Positions 26,782-36,191 of a stretch of DNA of 57,551 nt are shown here, in pieces. The translations under genes and the position numbers were made by a program. This DNA is from Arenimonas sp. GTDB taxonomy: Bacteria; Pseudomonadota; Gammaproteobacteria; Xanthomonadales; Xanthomonadaceae. The DNA lies in the NCBI GenBank assembly GCA_026398695.1, contig JAPLSJ010000099.1, positions 1-57,551 on the forward strand. Direction: 5' to 3'. The notes beneath the pieces were generated by a model. That model was not told the DNA's origin. It saw nothing but the letters and a program-made list of their open reading frames with translations, and ran no database searches. How positions within the stretch are numbered: the first letter of the stretch is position 1; each line of letters starts with the position of its first letter.

Positions 26782-28014
26782 TCAGGCCCGCGTGGTGATG
26801 CGCCAGGCCAGCAGGCCGGCCAGCGTCACCAGCCCGGAAGCGAGCCAGAACGTGGCGCCCGCCAGCGGACCCTGCACCTGGTTCACCGCCACGGCGGCCA
26901 GCGTCTGGGTGAACAGCGTGGGGCCGAGGATGCCGGCGATGGAGTTGAGGCTGCCGATGGCGCCCTGCAGGCGGCCCTGTTCGCTGGCCGAAACACGCGA
27001 GGTCATGATGGCCTGGGCGGCCGGGCCGGCGATCGCCCACAGCGCCGCGATCGGCATGGCGGCCCAGAACCAGTACCCGGTGGGCGCCAGCGCATAGCCC
27101 GCGAAGCCCACCCCGCCGGCCGCAGCGCCCAGCAGCAGCGTGCGGCGGTTGCCCAGCGCGCGCGAGATGCGGCCGATCAGCCCGCCCTGCACGATGATCG
27201 TCAGCACGCCCACCAGCAGCAGCGTCCAGCCCACCATGTCCAGGCCCCAGCCGAAGCGGTAGTCGGCGTAAAGCACGAAGGTGGTGGGGTAGACCAGGTG
27301 CGCCATCGCCATCAGGAAGCTCACGCCGGCCAGGCCCAGCAGTTCGGGATGCGCGCGCAGCAGCTTGAGCGAAGCCAGCGGGTTGGCGCGGCGCCAGGAG
27401 AACGGCGTGCGCTGGTCCAGCGGCAGCGACTCGGGCAGCACGAACCAGCCGTAGCAGAAGTTGGCCGCGCACAGCCCCGCCGCCACCCAGAACGGCAGGT
27501 GCAGGTCGATCGTGCCCAGCCAGGCGCCCATCACCGGCGCCACCGTGAAGCCGATGCCGAACGCCATGCCCAGGCGGCCGAAGGCCGCGGCGCGTTTTTC
27601 CGGCGGCGTGACGTCGGCAACGTAGGCGTTGGCGGTGCTGAAGCTGGCCGAGGTGGCGCCCGACAGCAGCCGCGCGATGAACAGCAGCGGCAGCGTGTTG
27701 GCCATCGCCATGATCAGGAAATCCAGCGCCAGCCCCGCGTTCGACACCAGGATGACCGGGCGGCGGCCGAAGCGGTCCGACAGCGCGCCCTGGATCGGCG
27801 AGAAGATGAACTGCATCACCATGAAACCGGTGGCGAACAGCCCATGCCAGACGGTGGCGTCGGCCAGCAAGCCGCCGCTGATCTTCTTGAGCAGCTGCGG
27901 CAGCACCGGGATGATCAGCCCGAACGCCAGCACGTCCACCAGGATGGTGACGAAGATGAAGGCGAGCGCGGCGCGGCGCGCGGGCGGCGCGACGGCGGGT
28001 GTGGGTGTGTCCAA
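26782..28014 (-). CDS. MFS transporter, TetA-like
   Basis: The 410-residue protein has 12 predicted membrane helices and belongs to the major facilitator drug:proton antiporter group. The motif A loop is clear as GALSDRFGRRPVIL near residue 80, and a motif C-like GFTVAPVMGAWLG follows near 160. The sequence is close in style to TetA exporters, but drug specificity cannot be assigned. It appears to start with TTG at 28014, with GGGA a few bases upstream; no other start fits before the first helix. It is followed 45 nt later by folE. Confidence 0.85.
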   Translation of the reverse strand: MDTPTPAVAPPARRAALAFIFVTILVDVLAFGLIIPVLPQLLKKISGGLLADATVWHGLFATGFMVMQFIFSPIQGALSDRFGRRPVILVSNAGLALDFLIMAMANTLPLLFIARLLSGATSASFSTANAYVADVTPPEKRAAAFGRLGMAFGIGFTVAPVMGAWLGTIDLHLPFWVAAGLCAANFCYGWFVLPESLPLDQRTPFSWRRANPLASLKLLRAHPELLGLAGVSFLMAMAHLVYPTTFVLYADYRFGWGLDMVGWTLLLVGVLTIIVQGGLIGRISRALGNRRTLLLGAAAGGVGFAGYALAPTGYWFWAAMPIAALWAIAGPAAQAIMTSRVSASEQGRLQGAIGSLNSIAGILGPTLFTQTLAAVAVNQVQGPLAGATFWLASGLVTLAGLLAWRITTRA

Positions 28015-28072
28015 TCTGGGTCCCGGCAGCGGGGCGGAAGCAGGCGCGCAGTCTAGCCGAAGGCCGGCACCG

Positions 28073-28669
28073 CTACGGCGTCAGCCAGGTGGAATGCCAG
28101 CCGTCGCCGGCGCGCTCGAATCGCGCGCGGACGTGGCCGGTCGCCGACAGCGACAGCCAGTCCAGCGACGCCACGGTGATGCGTGCGAAGGCGAAATGCG
28201 CGCGCGCCAGGGCGAGGCCCGCGTCGTCCAGCGGCGGCGCGCCCAGGCCCGGCGGACCGCCTTCGCCCGGCTCGTGCACGGCGCTGCCCGGCGCATTGCG
28301 GCCGGCGTAGTTCTGCCGTGCCGAGCGCCGGCTGGCGGCCCAGGCCGCGTCCGCTTCGGCGTCGTCCAGGTGCAGCTGCACGGTGCCCGCCAGCCGCACC
28401 TGCTCGCCGTGGCCGAAGAAGCACCACGCCACGCGGGGGTCGGCGAGCAGCTGCGCGCACTTGGGGCTGCGGCGGTCGGTGTGGAAGGCGACGGTGCCGC
28501 CGCCGGGGTCCACCGCGCGAAGCACGGCGTAGCGCGCCTGCGGGCCTTCGCCGGCGGCATTGGCCAGCACGCCCTGGTGGAAGGGGTCGCCGCGGCCGCG
28601 CGCGCCGGCCAGCAGGCGCGCCCAGGCGTGGGTCCAGGTGGCGTCGAGGGAATCGGGCATGGGGGTCAT
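28073..28669 (-). CDS. Pyridoxamine 5'-phosphate oxidase-like FMN-binding protein
   Basis: The 198-residue protein has the split-barrel flavin fold of the PNPOx superfamily: AVLRAVDPGGGTVAFHTDRRSPK, VAWCFF and a final WLSLSATGHVRARFE-W-WLTP tail. That form is typical of the Alr4036-like oxidase branch rather than PdxH. It may bind FMN, but its substrate is unknown. The start ATG at 28669 lies 34 nt past the stop of the methyltransferase gene, so the two are probably in one transcript. Confidence 0.75.
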   Translation of the reverse strand: MTPMPDSLDATWTHAWARLLAGARGRGDPFHQGVLANAAGEGPQARYAVLRAVDPGGGTVAFHTDRRSPKCAQLLADPRVAWCFFGHGEQVRLAGTVQLHLDDAEADAAWAASRRSARQNYAGRNAPGSAVHEPGEGGPPGLGAPPLDDAGLALARAHFAFARITVASLDWLSLSATGHVRARFERAGDGWHSTWLTP

Positions 28670-28703
28670 TCGAGCAGCCTGCCCGTGTGCGCGACGGGAA
28701 GGC

Positions 28704-29876
28704 TCACTCGACCCGGCAGAACACGGCCTTGAGGTAGCGGCTTTCCTTCACGTGCGCCATGAACGGGTGGTCGGCGCCGGCGCCGGCCACCTTGAGCACC
28801 TGCACCGTGCGGCCGGCGTAGAACGCGGCGCGGCGGATCATGTCCAGGAATTCCTCTTCGCTCACCAGTCCGGTGCACGAACAGGTGAGCAGCACGCCGC
28901 CGGGCTTGATCACCTGCATGGCGAGCTTGTTCATGTCGTTGTACTTCTTGAGCGCGGCGATCACCTGCTCGCGGTCGCGGGTGAGCTTGGCCGGGTCCAG
29001 GATCACCACGTCGAACTGTTCGCCGCGCTGGTGGGCGTCGCGCAGGTAGTGGAACAGGTCGGCCTGGACGAACTTCACGGCGGCGTTGTTCAGGCGCGCG
29101 TTCTTTTCGGCGACTTCCAGGATTTCCTCGTCCAGGTCGATGCCGATCACTTCGTCGGCGCCGCCGCGGGCCTTGGCGTAGATGGCGAAACCGCCCGAAT
29201 TGCAGCAGATGTCGAGCACGCGCTTGCCGGCGGTGAAGCGGGTGAGGTACTCGCGGTTGTCGCGCTGGTCGGCGAAGAAGCCGGTCTTGTGGCCGCTGCC
29301 GGGGCTGGCGCGGAACTTCAGGCCATGCTCGGTGATGACGCTGGGCTCGGGCGGCGGCGGCGAGCGGAAGTCGAAGCTTTCCTGCTTCTGCACGTGTTCT
29401 TCCGAGAAGCTGTAGAAGCGGCAGCCCGGGAACTCCTTCGACAGCGCGGCATAGATCCACTCGCGGTAGCGGAACGGGCCGGCCGAGAAGAACTCCACCA
29501 CCAGCAGGTCGCCGTAGCGGTCCACCACCAGGCCCGAGATGCCGTCGCCCTCGGAGTGCACCACGCGCCAGGCGTCGGTGGTTTCGTCCAGGTGCATCAG
29601 GTCGCGGCGCAGGGCCACGGCGGCGCGGATCTTGCGGGCGAACCAGGCCTCGTCGATGGCCTCGTCGTGGTCCTCGGTCAGCACCCGCAGGGCGATGCGC
29701 GAGTGGCCGTTGTAGAAGCCGCGGCCGACCCAGTGGCCGGTGTTGTCCACGATGTCCACGATGGTGCCCGGCTTGGGCTTGGCCACGGGCTTGTCCACCA
29801 TTTTCTGGAAGATCCAGGGGTGGTTGGACCGGCGCTCGATCTTGAGCTGGATGACGGGCAGGGCGGCATTGTTCAT
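28704..29876 (-). CDS. RlmI-like SAM-dependent 23S rRNA methyltransferase
   Basis: The 390-residue protein has an N-terminal PUA domain (NHPWIFQKMV, GHWVGRGFYN) and a C-terminal Rossmann methyltransferase. The SAM-binding motif is VLDICCNSGGFAIYA near 225, with GIDLDEEIL after it. The catalytic region has LDPAKLTRDRE in place of the commoner DPPxF, and a TCSCTG motif with the methylating Cys. RlmI makes m5C1962 in 23S rRNA. ATG at 29876 gives the canonical start. Confidence 0.85.
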   Translation of the reverse strand: MNNAALPVIQLKIERRSNHPWIFQKMVDKPVAKPKPGTIVDIVDNTGHWVGRGFYNGHSRIALRVLTEDHDEAIDEAWFARKIRAAVALRRDLMHLDETTDAWRVVHSEGDGISGLVVDRYGDLLVVEFFSAGPFRYREWIYAALSKEFPGCRFYSFSEEHVQKQESFDFRSPPPPEPSVITEHGLKFRASPGSGHKTGFFADQRDNREYLTRFTAGKRVLDICCNSGGFAIYAKARGGADEVIGIDLDEEILEVAEKNARLNNAAVKFVQADLFHYLRDAHQRGEQFDVVILDPAKLTRDREQVIAALKKYNDMNKLAMQVIKPGGVLLTCSCTGLVSEEEFLDMIRRAAFYAGRTVQVLKVAGAGADHPFMAHVKESRYLKAVFCRVE

Positions 29877-29967
29877 GCCGCCATGATACCGGCCCGACGG
29901 GGGGAATCGGGCCCTGACCCCGGTTTTGCACGCCGGGTTCACCGGTTGTGGCACACTCTGCGCCGTA

Positions 29968-30084
29968 GAAGGGGAGTAGCTCCCGCTGCCGAGATCGTCA
30001 TCACGGACCCCACAAATGGGTCCCGGTCCGGCAGGCAGGTCCATCGGGCCTGCGAGCGAGACCTTCGCCCGCCAGCGGCGAAGG
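29968..30084 (+). promoter_or_regulatory. yybP-ykoY (Mn2+-sensing) riboswitch upstream of alx
   Basis: The RNA has the two hallmarks of the family: GGGGAGTAGC at 29971-29980 and GAGACCTT at 30058-30065, joined by CGCTGCCGAGATCGTCATCA-type and CCGGTCCGGCAGGCAGG stems. Downstream, CCTTCGCC (30062-30069) can pair with GGCGAAGG (30077-30084). That hairpin overlaps the 3' conserved strand, so it is a natural switch for the ligand-free state. The riboswitch precedes a TerC/Alx exporter, the classic target. Confidence 0.9.
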
Positions 30085-30146
30085 GCGTTCCGTTCCGGAA
30101 CCTCGTGCGCGCTCGCGGTTGCGAGGCATCGCCACCGGAGACGATC

Positions 30147-31106
30147 TTGGAAACCATTGCCACACCCCTGATGTGGGCCATCTTCACGGCCTTCGTCGTC
30201 GCCGCGCTGGTCGTTGACCTGCTGGTGCTGCGCCAGAACGGCCCGCACAAGGTGTCCACCCGCGAAGCGCTGATCTGGTCGGCCGCCTGGATAGGCCTGG
30301 CCCTGATCTTCAACGTCGGCCTGTGGTGGTACCTGCAGGACGCCATGCCGGCCGCCGAGGCCAAACGCATCGGCCTGGAATTCCTCACCGGCTACCTGGT
30401 GGAGAAGGCGCTGGCGGTCGACAACATCTTCGTCTTCCTGATGCTGTTCACCTACTTCGGCGTGCCGGCGCAGTCGCAGCAGCGGGTGCTCATCTTCGGC
30501 GTGCTGGGCGCGATCGTGCTGCGCGCGATCATGATCTTCGTGGGCGCGGCGCTGATCGCCCAGTTCCACTGGGTGCTCTACATCTTCGGTGCGTTCCTGC
30601 TGCTGACCGGCGCCAAGATGCTCTGGGCCGCGGGCCAGGAGCCGGACATGGACAAGAACCCGATCCTGCGCTGGATCACCGCCCACCTGCCGCTGGTGCG
30701 CCGCTACCACGGCGAGGCGCTGTGGATCGGCCAGGGCAAGCGCCGCAAGTACACGCCTCTGTTCGTGGTGCTGATCATGATCGCGGTCACCGACGTCATC
30801 TTCGCGGTGGACTCGATCCCGGCCATCTTCGCCATCACCACCGACCCGTTCATCGTGCTCACGTCCAACGTGTTCGCGGTGCTGGGCCTGCGCGCGCTGT
30901 ACTTCCTGCTGGCCGGCATGGCCGAGAAGTTCCACCTGCTGGCCTATGGCCTGGCCACGGTGCTGATCTTCATCGGCGCCAAGATGCTGATCGTGGACTT
31001 CTACAAGATCCCGGTGGTGGTGTCGCTGGGCGTAGTGGCGGCCACGCTGGCCGTGTCCATGCTGCTGAGCCTGGTGATCAAGCCCAAGCCGGCCCTGGCT
31101 GGCTGA
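30147..31106 (+). CDS. alx: TerC family Mn2+ exporter, Alx-like
   Basis: This 319-residue inner-membrane protein has eight or more hydrophobic helices. It begins METIATPLMWAIF, closely resembling the start of E. coli Alx. Acidic residues conserved in TerC proteins are seen in VEKALAVDNIFVF near 82 and TDVIFAVDSIPAIFAIT near 215. The start is TTG at 30147 with GGAG 6 nt before it; no in-frame ATG fits the family alignment. The riboswitch upstream points to control by Mn2+ (alx in E. coli is also pH-responsive). Confidence 0.93.
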   Translation: METIATPLMWAIFTAFVVAALVVDLLVLRQNGPHKVSTREALIWSAAWIGLALIFNVGLWWYLQDAMPAAEAKRIGLEFLTGYLVEKALAVDNIFVFLMLFTYFGVPAQSQQRVLIFGVLGAIVLRAIMIFVGAALIAQFHWVLYIFGAFLLLTGAKMLWAAGQEPDMDKNPILRWITAHLPLVRRYHGEALWIGQGKRRKYTPLFVVLIMIAVTDVIFAVDSIPAIFAITTDPFIVLTSNVFAVLGLRALYFLLAGMAEKFHLLAYGLATVLIFIGAKMLIVDFYKIPVVVSLGVVAATLAVSMLLSLVIKPKPALAG

Positions 31107-31114
31107 ACGCAGGC

Positions 31115-31146
31115 GTGGGGCTTGCGCCGGGAGGCGCCGGCCCCAC
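31115..31146 (+). terminator. GC-rich hairpin after alx
   Basis: GTGGGGC (31115-31121) pairs with GCCCCAC (31140-31146), and inside it GCGCC (31124-31128) pairs with GGCGC (31133-31137) around a GGGA loop. It lies 8 nt after the alx stop and 9 nt before the rhomboid start. There is no T-run, so it may slow rather than end transcription. Confidence 0.45.
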
Positions 31147-31155
31147 CTCTGTCGG

Positions 31156-31932
31156 ATGGACGCCTCTCCCCAGCAGCACGCCGACGCGGTCCGCGGCCGG
31201 TTTCAAAATGCCCTTCTTGCCAGCATGGCCTTCGTGGCGGTGCTGGGCGCCATCTTCTTCGCCGGCCCCTGGCTGGGCGACACCCGGGCGCTGAGCCTGG
31301 TGCCGCAGAGCTGGCCCGGCCTGGTGGGCGTGCTGACGGCACCGCTGCTGCACGGTTCGGCCGGCCACTGGCTGGCCAACAGCAGCGCGCTGCTGATCCT
31401 GGGCACGCTGGTGGGCACGGTTTACCCGCGGGCGGCGCTGCGGGCGCTGCCGCTGGTCTGGGTGCTGTCGGGCGTGGGCACCTGGCTGATCGGCCGGCCC
31501 TCGTTCCACATCGGCGCCAGCGGCGTGACCCACGGGCTGCTGTTCCTGCTGCTGTTCCTGGGGCTGCTCAGGCGCGACCGCGCGGCGATCGCGGCGGCGC
31601 TGATCGCGTTCTTCTTCTACGGCGGCATGCTGCTCACGGTGCTGCCGCGCGAGCCGGGCGTGTCGTGGGAATACCACCTCAGCGGCGCGGTGGCCGGCAT
31701 CTTCGCCGCTTTCATCTGGCGCCATGCCGATCCGCAGCCGCCGCGCCAGCGCTACAGCTGGGAAGACGAGGACGAGGCCGACGAGGCCCTGGACGACGCC
31801 GAGACCCTGGAGCCGCCGCGCCCGCACGACGTGCCCGTGCTGTGGCACCGGCAGGACCCGCCGACGGGCGTGGTGCTGCCGTTCCGGCCGCGGCCGACAC
31901 CCCCGCGGGACGAGGGCCCGACCCCGCCGTGA
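31156..31932 (+). CDS. Rhomboid family intramembrane serine protease
   Basis: The 258-residue protein has six membrane segments between residues 20 and 192. The rhomboid signature is complete: HGSAGHWLANSSALLILG (HxxxN) near 66-82, the catalytic Ser in HIGASGVTHGL near 121, and the catalytic His in EYHLSGAVAG near 173. It should cleave transmembrane substrates in the inner membrane. A hydrophilic acidic tail (YSWEDEDEADEALDDAE) and a Pro-rich end follow. It may be read through from alx, given the 49-nt gap. Confidence 0.9.
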   Translation: MDASPQQHADAVRGRFQNALLASMAFVAVLGAIFFAGPWLGDTRALSLVPQSWPGLVGVLTAPLLHGSAGHWLANSSALLILGTLVGTVYPRAALRALPLVWVLSGVGTWLIGRPSFHIGASGVTHGLLFLLLFLGLLRRDRAAIAAALIAFFFYGGMLLTVLPREPGVSWEYHLSGAVAGIFAAFIWRHADPQPPRQRYSWEDEDEADEALDDAETLEPPRPHDVPVLWHRQDPPTGVVLPFRPRPTPPRDEGPTPP

Positions 31933-32096
31933 CGGCGCGCGAACCCGGCCGGGCCGACCGCCGCCAGCGCGCCTTGGCCTGAGCCCCGGCTGCCGCGCGT
32001 TCATCCCGGGGACGGCCGGACCCCCCCGGCTTGCACCCGGGCCGTGGCAGTGAAAGGCTGGCGCCGGGCTCGCACCGCGCCCCGAGGCTCCGCTTG

Positions 32097-33296
32097 ATGG
32101 AATGGACGTTCGACATCCGCTCGGCCCTGCTGGTCGGCGCCATGCTCACGCTGATGATCGGCCTGGTGCTGCTGGTCGTCGGGCGGGCGCTGTCGGCGAC
32201 CTACCGCCCGAGCATCCGCTGGTGGGTGGGCGCGACGCTGCTGCAGCCGGCGGGCTTCGTGCTGCTCAGCCTTCGCGACACGCTGTCGCCTTACCTGAGC
32301 ATCCTGGTCGCGAACATCTTTGTCGTGCTGGGCATGGCGGCCTATGTGGTGGCGCTGCGGCACTTCTACCGGTTGCCGTCCGGGCGCGGGCCCCTGGCCC
32401 TGGCCGTGGGGCTGGTGGCCCTGGCGTCCTACTGGTGGGGGCTGCTGGACCCCAACCTGACGCAGCGACTGATCTGGATCTCGCTGGTGCTGGCGGCGGT
32501 GCTGGGCACCAGCGCGGCCATCATCTACCGCCACGGCGAGGGCCAGGTGCGCCACGTCGCGGGCGTGGCCTTCGCGGGCGCGGCGGCGATCATGGCCTAC
32601 CGGGCGGTGATCCTGGTGTTCGACCCGTCCCAGGTGAGCGCCGTGTTCCAGCTCACCCACGTGCAGCTGCTCACGTACGGGATGGGCAGCGTGCTGCCCG
32701 TGATCGGCACCATCGGTTTCCTGCTGCTGTGCACCGAGCGCAGCCAGCAGGCGCTGGAGCGCGCCGCGCGGGTGGACTACCTCACCGGCTGCTACAACCG
32801 GCGTGCCATCGAGGAACTGGCCACCCATAACATCGCCGCCGCGCGCCGGCACGGGCTGCCGCTGTCGGTGCTGGTGCTGGACATCGACCACTTCAAGCGC
32901 ATCAACGACGAACTGGGCCACGCCATCGGCGACCTGGCGCTGGTGGAGTCGGTGGCGCGCATCCGCACCCTGCTGCGCGCCGAGGACGTGCTGGGGCGGC
33001 TGGGCGGCGAGGAGTTCATCGTGCTGATGCCCAACGCCGACAGCGCCAGCGCGGTGAACGCCGGCGAGCGCATCCGCATGAGCTTCTCGGCGCAGCCGCT
33101 GGGCATGGACGGCCATCCGCGCACCGTGACCCTGTCGATCGGCGTGGCGACGCTGGCGCCGATGGACTTCGAGTTCTCGCAGCTGCTGCGGCGGGGCGAC
33201 CGCGCCATGTATGCGGCCAAGAACGCCGGCCGCGACCTGGTGATGCCCGACGCGATGACGGGCTGGGACCACCCGGCCGAACGCCAGCCCGCCTAG
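32097..33296 (+). CDS. Membrane diguanylate cyclase
   Basis: The 399-residue protein has six or seven membrane segments in its first 215 residues (no known sensor domain assigned), then a GGDEF domain near 225-390. The active-site loop is GGEEF near 304, and RAED five residues before it is a product-inhibition I-site (RxxD). Other family motifs are DYLTGCYNRRAI and DIDHFKRIND. It should make cyclic di-GMP. ATG at 32097 was chosen as the membrane protein start; the stop overlaps the neighbouring gene's stop. Confidence 0.9.
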   Translation: MEWTFDIRSALLVGAMLTLMIGLVLLVVGRALSATYRPSIRWWVGATLLQPAGFVLLSLRDTLSPYLSILVANIFVVLGMAAYVVALRHFYRLPSGRGPLALAVGLVALASYWWGLLDPNLTQRLIWISLVLAAVLGTSAAIIYRHGEGQVRHVAGVAFAGAAAIMAYRAVILVFDPSQVSAVFQLTHVQLLTYGMGSVLPVIGTIGFLLLCTERSQQALERAARVDYLTGCYNRRAIEELATHNIAAARRHGLPLSVLVLDIDHFKRINDELGHAIGDLALVESVARIRTLLRAEDVLGRLGGEEFIVLMPNADSASAVNAGERIRMSFSAQPLGMDGHPRTVTLSIGVATLAPMDFEFSQLLRRGDRAMYAAKNAGRDLVMPDAMTGWDHPAERQPA

Positions 33297-33922
33297 CGCA
33301 GGCCGAGCTGCCGGTCGTGGACGCGGGCCAGGCCGAGCTGCGCGACGACGGCGCCGCACAGGGCCAGGAACATGTCCCACTGGGTGTCCCAGACGTCGCC
33401 CTGGGTGGCCAGGAAGGCGTCGGCGTCACCGCCCCACACCAGCGCCGCCCACCATTCGATCAGCTCGAAGAAGGCGCTGAACGACAGCGCCGCGGCCACC
33501 ACCAGGTAGAACAGCCAGCCGCCGCGCACCAGCGGCGTGCGCCGCAGCAGCAGCTCGCGGGCCAGGATGGCCGGGACGAAGCCCTGGGCGAAATGGCCCA
33601 GGCGATCGTAGTGGTTGCGCGCCAGGTCCAGCGCCTCCGACACCCACAGGCCCAGCGGCGTCAGGGCATAGGTGTAGGCGCCGCCATAAATCAGGATCAG
33701 CGCGTGCACCACCAGCAGCCAGCTCAACAGCCGGCTCAGCGGGAAGCGGCCCCAGGCCCAGGCCACCAGCGGCAGGCCCACCACCACCCACACCACCTCG
33801 AGCAGCCAGGTCAGGCGGTCATGCGGGGCGATGCCCGACCAGGCCAGCGCACCCAGGACGATGGCCACCAGCAGCCAGCGTTCGGTGCGGGTGGGCGAGG
33901 TGACGGTTTCAACGTTGGCCAT
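33293..33922 (-). CDS. YjdF-like DUF2238 membrane protein
   Basis: The 209-residue protein has about six membrane helices and the family motif YDRLGHFAQGFVPAILAREL near 105. The tail has FELIEWWAAL and GDVWDTQWDMF, both typical of DUF2238/YjdF. Function is unknown. ATG at 33922 gives the expected length. Its stop overlaps the diguanylate cyclase stop by 4 nt as CTAG, the two genes converging. Confidence 0.85.
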   Translation of the reverse strand: MANVETVTSPTRTERWLLVAIVLGALAWSGIAPHDRLTWLLEVVWVVVGLPLVAWAWGRFPLSRLLSWLLVVHALILIYGGAYTYALTPLGLWVSEALDLARNHYDRLGHFAQGFVPAILARELLLRRTPLVRGGWLFYLVVAAALSFSAFFELIEWWAALVWGGDADAFLATQGDVWDTQWDMFLALCGAVVAQLGLARVHDRQLGLR

Positions 33923-34007
33923 GGGTGTCCCGGGGGATGTACACGCCGCCATCATTCCACGCGCGGGGCTGCGGTGTTAGTTTCGCCCGTCGCCTCCGGA
34001 GCCCGCC

Positions 34008-35672
34008 ATGACCCCGTCCACCAAGCTGCTGCTTGCCCCGCTTGCCCTGTGCCTGCTCGTCGCCTGCAGCCGCACCGCCAACGACGACGCGCCCGTGCCG
34101 GCCCCGGCCGCCGCCGCGGACGCCAGCGGCCCGCAGCGCATCGAAGCCGACGTGCGCTTCCTCGCCGACGACCTGCTGGAAGGGCGGGCCGCCGGCACGC
34201 GCGGCTATGACCTGGCGTCGCTTTACGTGGCCAACCGCTACCGCGCCATCGGCCTGGAGCCGGCCGGCGACGACGGCACCTACTTCCAGAACGTGCCGCT
34301 GCTGGAGGCGCGGCGCGTGCGCGAAGGCGCCGCCTTCACCGTGCAGCGCGACGACGGCGACCTGGCGTTCGCGTTCGAGCAGGAGTTCCTGCCGGGCATG
34401 AACTTCCACGCCACCAGCCACGCGGTGACCGCGCCGCTGGTGTTCGTGGGCCAGGCGGTGCACGCGCCCGACCTGGGCCACGACGACTTCAAGGACGTGG
34501 ACGTGCGCGGCAAGGTGGCGGTGTACTTCTCCGGCGCGCCTTCGACCTTCGGCAACACCCAGCGCGCCTTCCACGCGGCGGGCCGCGAGAAGATGGCGCA
34601 GCTGGCCGCGCGCGGCGCGATCGGCGCGATCGGCATCGGCAACCCGGTGGACGACGCGAAGTATCCCTGGGCGCGCGGCGCAAGGAACTGGCCGATGGCC
34701 GGAATGCGCCTGGTGGACGCCGACGGCAAGCCGCTGGAGGCCTGGCCCGAGCTCAAGGCCACCGCCACGCTGAGCGTGGACGGCGCACGCAAGCTGCTGG
34801 CGGGCGCGCCGATGCCGGCCGATGAAATCTTCGAGCGCCGCGAGAGCGGCAAGCTGCAGTCCTTCGACCTGCCGGGCCAGGTGACGCTGGCCGGCGCCAC
34901 CACGCTGCAGCGGGTGGACAGCCGCAACGTGGTGGGCAAGCTGCCCGGCTCCGACGCGGCGCTTGCGGCCGAGCACATCGCCTACAGCGCGCACCTGGAC
35001 CACATCGGCATCGGTGCCGAAGTGGAAGGCGACGGCATCTACAACGGCGCCTTCGACAACGCGCTGGGCATCGCCGTGATGCTGCAGGCGGCCACCGAAC
35101 TCAAGGCCGATGCCACCGCGCCGCGCCGCTCGCTGCTGTTCGTGGCGGTCACCGCCGAGGAGCGCGGGCTGCTCGGCGCCACCCACTTCGTCCAGTCTCC
35201 GACCGTGGCCAAGGCGTCGCTGGTCGCCAACATCAACATGGACATGCCGGTGTTCCTCACCGAGGTCACCGACGTGGTGCCGATCGGCGTCGAGCACAGC
35301 ACGCTGGAGGCCGACGTGCAGGCCGCCGCCGCCCAGCTGGGCGTGGGCCTGACCGCCGACCCCAAGCCCGAGGAAGTGGTGTTCGTGCGCTCGGACCAAT
35401 ACGCCTTCGTGCGCGAGGGCATCCCGGCGGTGTACCTCGACGCCGGCATCAAGGCCCGCAACCCCGACATCGACGCGCTGGCGCTTTACCAGGACTTCCT
35501 CACCGGCCACTACCACCAGCCGAGCGACGAAACCGACCTGACGATCAACTACGACAGCGCGGCCATGCTGTCGCGCCTCAACGCCGCCATCGGCCGCCGG
35601 GTCGGCAACGCCGACACCCGCCCCGCGTGGAAGGAAGGCGATTTCTTCGGCACGCGTTTCGGCAACAAATGA
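34008..35672 (+). CDS. M28 family metallopeptidase, lipoprotein
   Basis: The 554-residue protein has a lipoprotein signal (lipobox LLVAC, Cys22) and an M28 aminopeptidase-type core. The zinc-binding residues are visible as YSAHLDHIG (His, Asp), GAFDNALG (Asp), TAEERGLLG (Glu-Glu) and a late His in GHYHQPSDE. A PA-like domain is inserted near 130-300 (AHAVTAPLVFVGQAV-type stretch). It should cleave peptides in the periplasm or on the outer-membrane side. Confidence 0.9.
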   Translation: MTPSTKLLLAPLALCLLVACSRTANDDAPVPAPAAAADASGPQRIEADVRFLADDLLEGRAAGTRGYDLASLYVANRYRAIGLEPAGDDGTYFQNVPLLEARRVREGAAFTVQRDDGDLAFAFEQEFLPGMNFHATSHAVTAPLVFVGQAVHAPDLGHDDFKDVDVRGKVAVYFSGAPSTFGNTQRAFHAAGREKMAQLAARGAIGAIGIGNPVDDAKYPWARGARNWPMAGMRLVDADGKPLEAWPELKATATLSVDGARKLLAGAPMPADEIFERRESGKLQSFDLPGQVTLAGATTLQRVDSRNVVGKLPGSDAALAAEHIAYSAHLDHIGIGAEVEGDGIYNGAFDNALGIAVMLQAATELKADATAPRRSLLFVAVTAEERGLLGATHFVQSPTVAKASLVANINMDMPVFLTEVTDVVPIGVEHSTLEADVQAAAAQLGVGLTADPKPEEVVFVRSDQYAFVREGIPAVYLDAGIKARNPDIDALALYQDFLTGHYHQPSDETDLTINYDSAAMLSRLNAAIGRRVGNADTRPAWKEGDFFGTRFGNK

Positions 35673-35685
35673 ACCTGGCCCCGTT

Positions 35686-36168
35686 CTAGCTTGCGAGGTG
35701 GCCGAGGGGCAGGGCGCGGGACTGCTTGACGGTGCGCAGCACGAAGCTGGAGTTCACGTCGGCCACGCCGCTGGCGTTGAGCAGGTGGTCGAGCAGGAAA
35801 CGCGAGAAATGCTCGAGGTCCTGCACCGCCACGTGCAGCAGGTAGTCCATGTCGCCGGTCAGGGCGTGGCAGGCCACCACTTCGTCCCACGCCGCCACGC
35901 GTTCGGTGAACTCGGCGATGGCGGCGGCGTCGTGGCGCGACAGCTGCACGCGCACGAAGGCCTGCAGGCCCAGGCCGACACGGGCGGGGTCGATCAGCGC
36001 GGCGTAGCCGGCCAGCACGCCGTCCTGCTCCAGGCGCTGCACCCGGCGCAGGCAGGCCGATGCCGACAGGCTGACCCGCTCGGCGAGTTCGGCATTGCTG
36101 ATGCGGCCCTCGCGCTGCAGGATGGCCAGCAGGGCCAGGTCGGTGCGATCAAAGCGATTGCCGTCCAT
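35686..36168 (-). CDS. Lrp/AsnC family transcriptional regulator
   Basis: The 160-residue protein has an N-terminal helix-turn-helix (RTDLALLAILQREGRISNAELAERV, SASACLRRVQRLE) and the RAM ligand-binding domain (QAFVRVQL, ALTGDMDYLLHV). It is divergent from phhA and is the likely aromatic amino-acid-responsive regulator of it. ATG at 36168 is preferred over 36180 because GGAGGCAGGA precedes it. AsnC-like sites sit between the two genes. Confidence 0.9.
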   Translation of the reverse strand: MDGNRFDRTDLALLAILQREGRISNAELAERVSLSASACLRRVQRLEQDGVLAGYAALIDPARVGLGLQAFVRVQLSRHDAAAIAEFTERVAAWDEVVACHALTGDMDYLLHVAVQDLEHFSRFLLDHLLNASGVADVNSSFVLRTVKQSRALPLGHLAS

Positions 36169-36191
36169 TCCTGCCTCCATGGGGCGCTATG

